Assembly (NCBI RefSeq): GCF_013978595.1
Contig: NZ_JACDTZ010000001.1
Span: 1,054,001 to 1,118,000 of the forward strand
Origin: Corynebacterium haematomassiliense
GTDB taxonomy: Bacteria > Actinomycetota > Actinomycetes > Mycobacteriales > Mycobacteriaceae
DNA length: 64,000 nt
Direction of reading: 5' to 3'
Shown here: piece by piece, positions 63,305 to 64,000 of the stretch
Numbering within the stretch: position 1 is the first letter of the stretch
How the letters are laid out: every line of letters starts with the position of its first letter
The notes under the pieces: generated by a model
The model's input: the letters and a program-made list of their open reading frames with translations, nothing else
What the model was told of the DNA's origin: nothing
Databases searched by the model: none
Position numbers and translations under genes: made by a program

Positions 63305-64000
63305 ATGGGTTCCACAGTGGCATCACAGCCCGAAGGCGGCTCGAAGCGCTCCACCAGCGCGATCGTCGTCACCGGGCTGGCGCTGTTTTCGATGTTCTTC
63401 GGCGCGGGCAACCTCATCTTCCCGCCCATGCTGGCCGTGGAGGCGGGCGACAACTTCTGGCCGGCGCTGTTCGGCTTCCTCACCACCGCATCGCTTTTGC
63501 CGGTGCTGGCCGTGATCGCCATTGCGCTGTCCGGCTCGAACCTCCGCGACCTGGCGCAGCGCGCCGGCTCCATCTTCGGTGTGGTCTTCCCGGTGCTGGC
63601 GTACTTGTCCATCGGCGCGTTCTACGCCCTGCCGCGCACCGGCGCCGTCTCTTTTGAAACGGCGATCACCCCGCTGTTCGGCCTCGAATCCTTTGCCTCG
63701 TCCGCCGTGTTCAACGTGGTGTTCTTCGGCATCGCGCTGGCGCTGTCCTGGAACCCCACCACCATCATGGAGAAGCTGGGCAAGTTCCTCACCCCGGCGC
63801 TTCTGGTGCTGCTGGTCGTGATGATTTCCGTGGCCGCGTTCCGCTGGAGCGCCGAACCGGCCGCGCCGAACGAGCCGTACGACGATGGCCCGCTGACCGC
63901 CGGCTTGCTCGAGGGCTACCTCACCATGGATTCCATCGCCGCGCTGGCGTTTTCCATCGTGGTCATCTCCACCCTGCGCCACCGGGGCTTCAACGAGGGC
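63305..64000 (+). CDS. brnQ: Branched-chain amino acid:cation symporter BrnQ (cut by window edge)
   Basis: 232 residues visible from ATG 63305 (MGSTVASQPEGGSKRSTSAIVVTGLALFSMFFGAGNLIFPPMLA), with AGAGAGGAACGA upstream. The N-terminal FSMFFGAGNLIFPP and later LPRTGAVSFETAITP are hallmark LIVCS-family motifs; about six membrane segments are seen before the edge. It imports Ile, Leu, Val and Met with sodium or protons. It lies 87 bp after aecD; TAGACT (near 63266) could be a -10 element, but co-transcription with aecD is expected. Confidence 0.95.
   Translation, partial: MGSTVASQPEGGSKRSTSAIVVTGLALFSMFFGAGNLIFPPMLAVEAGDNFWPALFGFLTTASLLPVLAVIAIALSGSNLRDLAQRAGSIFGVVFPVLAYLSIGAFYALPRTGAVSFETAITPLFGLESFASSAVFNVVFFGIALALSWNPTTIMEKLGKFLTPALLVLLVVMISVAAFRWSAEPAAPNEPYDDGPLTAGLLEGYLTMDSIAALAFSIVVISTLRHRGFNEG

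Overview
The window looks like a chromosomal segment of a high-GC Corynebacterium (Actinobacteria). The evidence is gene content and order: an eno-ftsB-DUF501-ppx block, a glyS / ArsR regulator-zur / uppS-recO-era block, a long ybeY-phoH-rsmE-dnaJ-hrcA-hemW operon, a C-S lyase-brnQ pair as known from C. glutamicum, and a large multi-pass protein of the actinobacterial GT87 mannosyltransferase type. From about 9.0 kb onward the DNA is GC-rich. The first 8.9 kb is visibly AT-richer and looks acquired.

Layout. 1-8.8 kb: surface-polysaccharide island on the minus strand (wecB, glycosyltransferases, a Wzm/Wzt-type ABC exporter, a PP-loop protein and a second ABC ATPase truncated by an IS21-type element that runs off the left edge); a CAU tRNA lies inside it. 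9.0-18.6 kb: ugd, ppx, DUF501, ftsB, eno, lytic transglycosylase and mazG, with an abiEi/abiEii toxin-antitoxin pair wedged between eno and ftsB. 18.6-25.5 kb: a plastic stretch holding a DUF3800 gene inserted beside dnaG with a leftover copy of the dnaG 3' end, a secreted RNase Sa-like toxin with a barstar-like partner, a Phd/RelE-like pair and a DUF559 nuclease-like gene bracketed by 73-bp imperfect direct repeats. 25.5-32.9 kb: cstA, a small CC-ending protein coupled to an ArsA/Get3 ATPase, dgt, a TPM-domain protein and two small unknowns. 32.9-50.5 kb: glyS, zinc regulators, uppS, recO, era, an HNH/pdxY/butanediol dehydrogenase insert, then the long stress/ribosome-maturation operon and a long-chain acyl-CoA ligase. 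50.5-64 kb: malQ, a secreted serine protease with two micro membrane proteins, an M3 peptidase, an esterase-like pseudoenzyme, a lipoprotein, an ABC exporter, a tandem-duplicated GT87 protein, an aecD-like C-S lyase and brnQ (cut by the right edge).

The observation I rate highest is not a gene. The 11-mer GCYTATCGACG occurs 23 times between 10.2 and 60.9 kb, about once per 2.4 kb, against far less than one expected by chance. It is absent from the foreign first 9 kb, is biased 18:5 to one strand, and is kept even where it forces rare codons (ATA, AGG, CTA) in other reading frames. It behaves like a selected DNA word (Chi-like, KOPS-like or uptake-sequence-like). I do not recall it being described.
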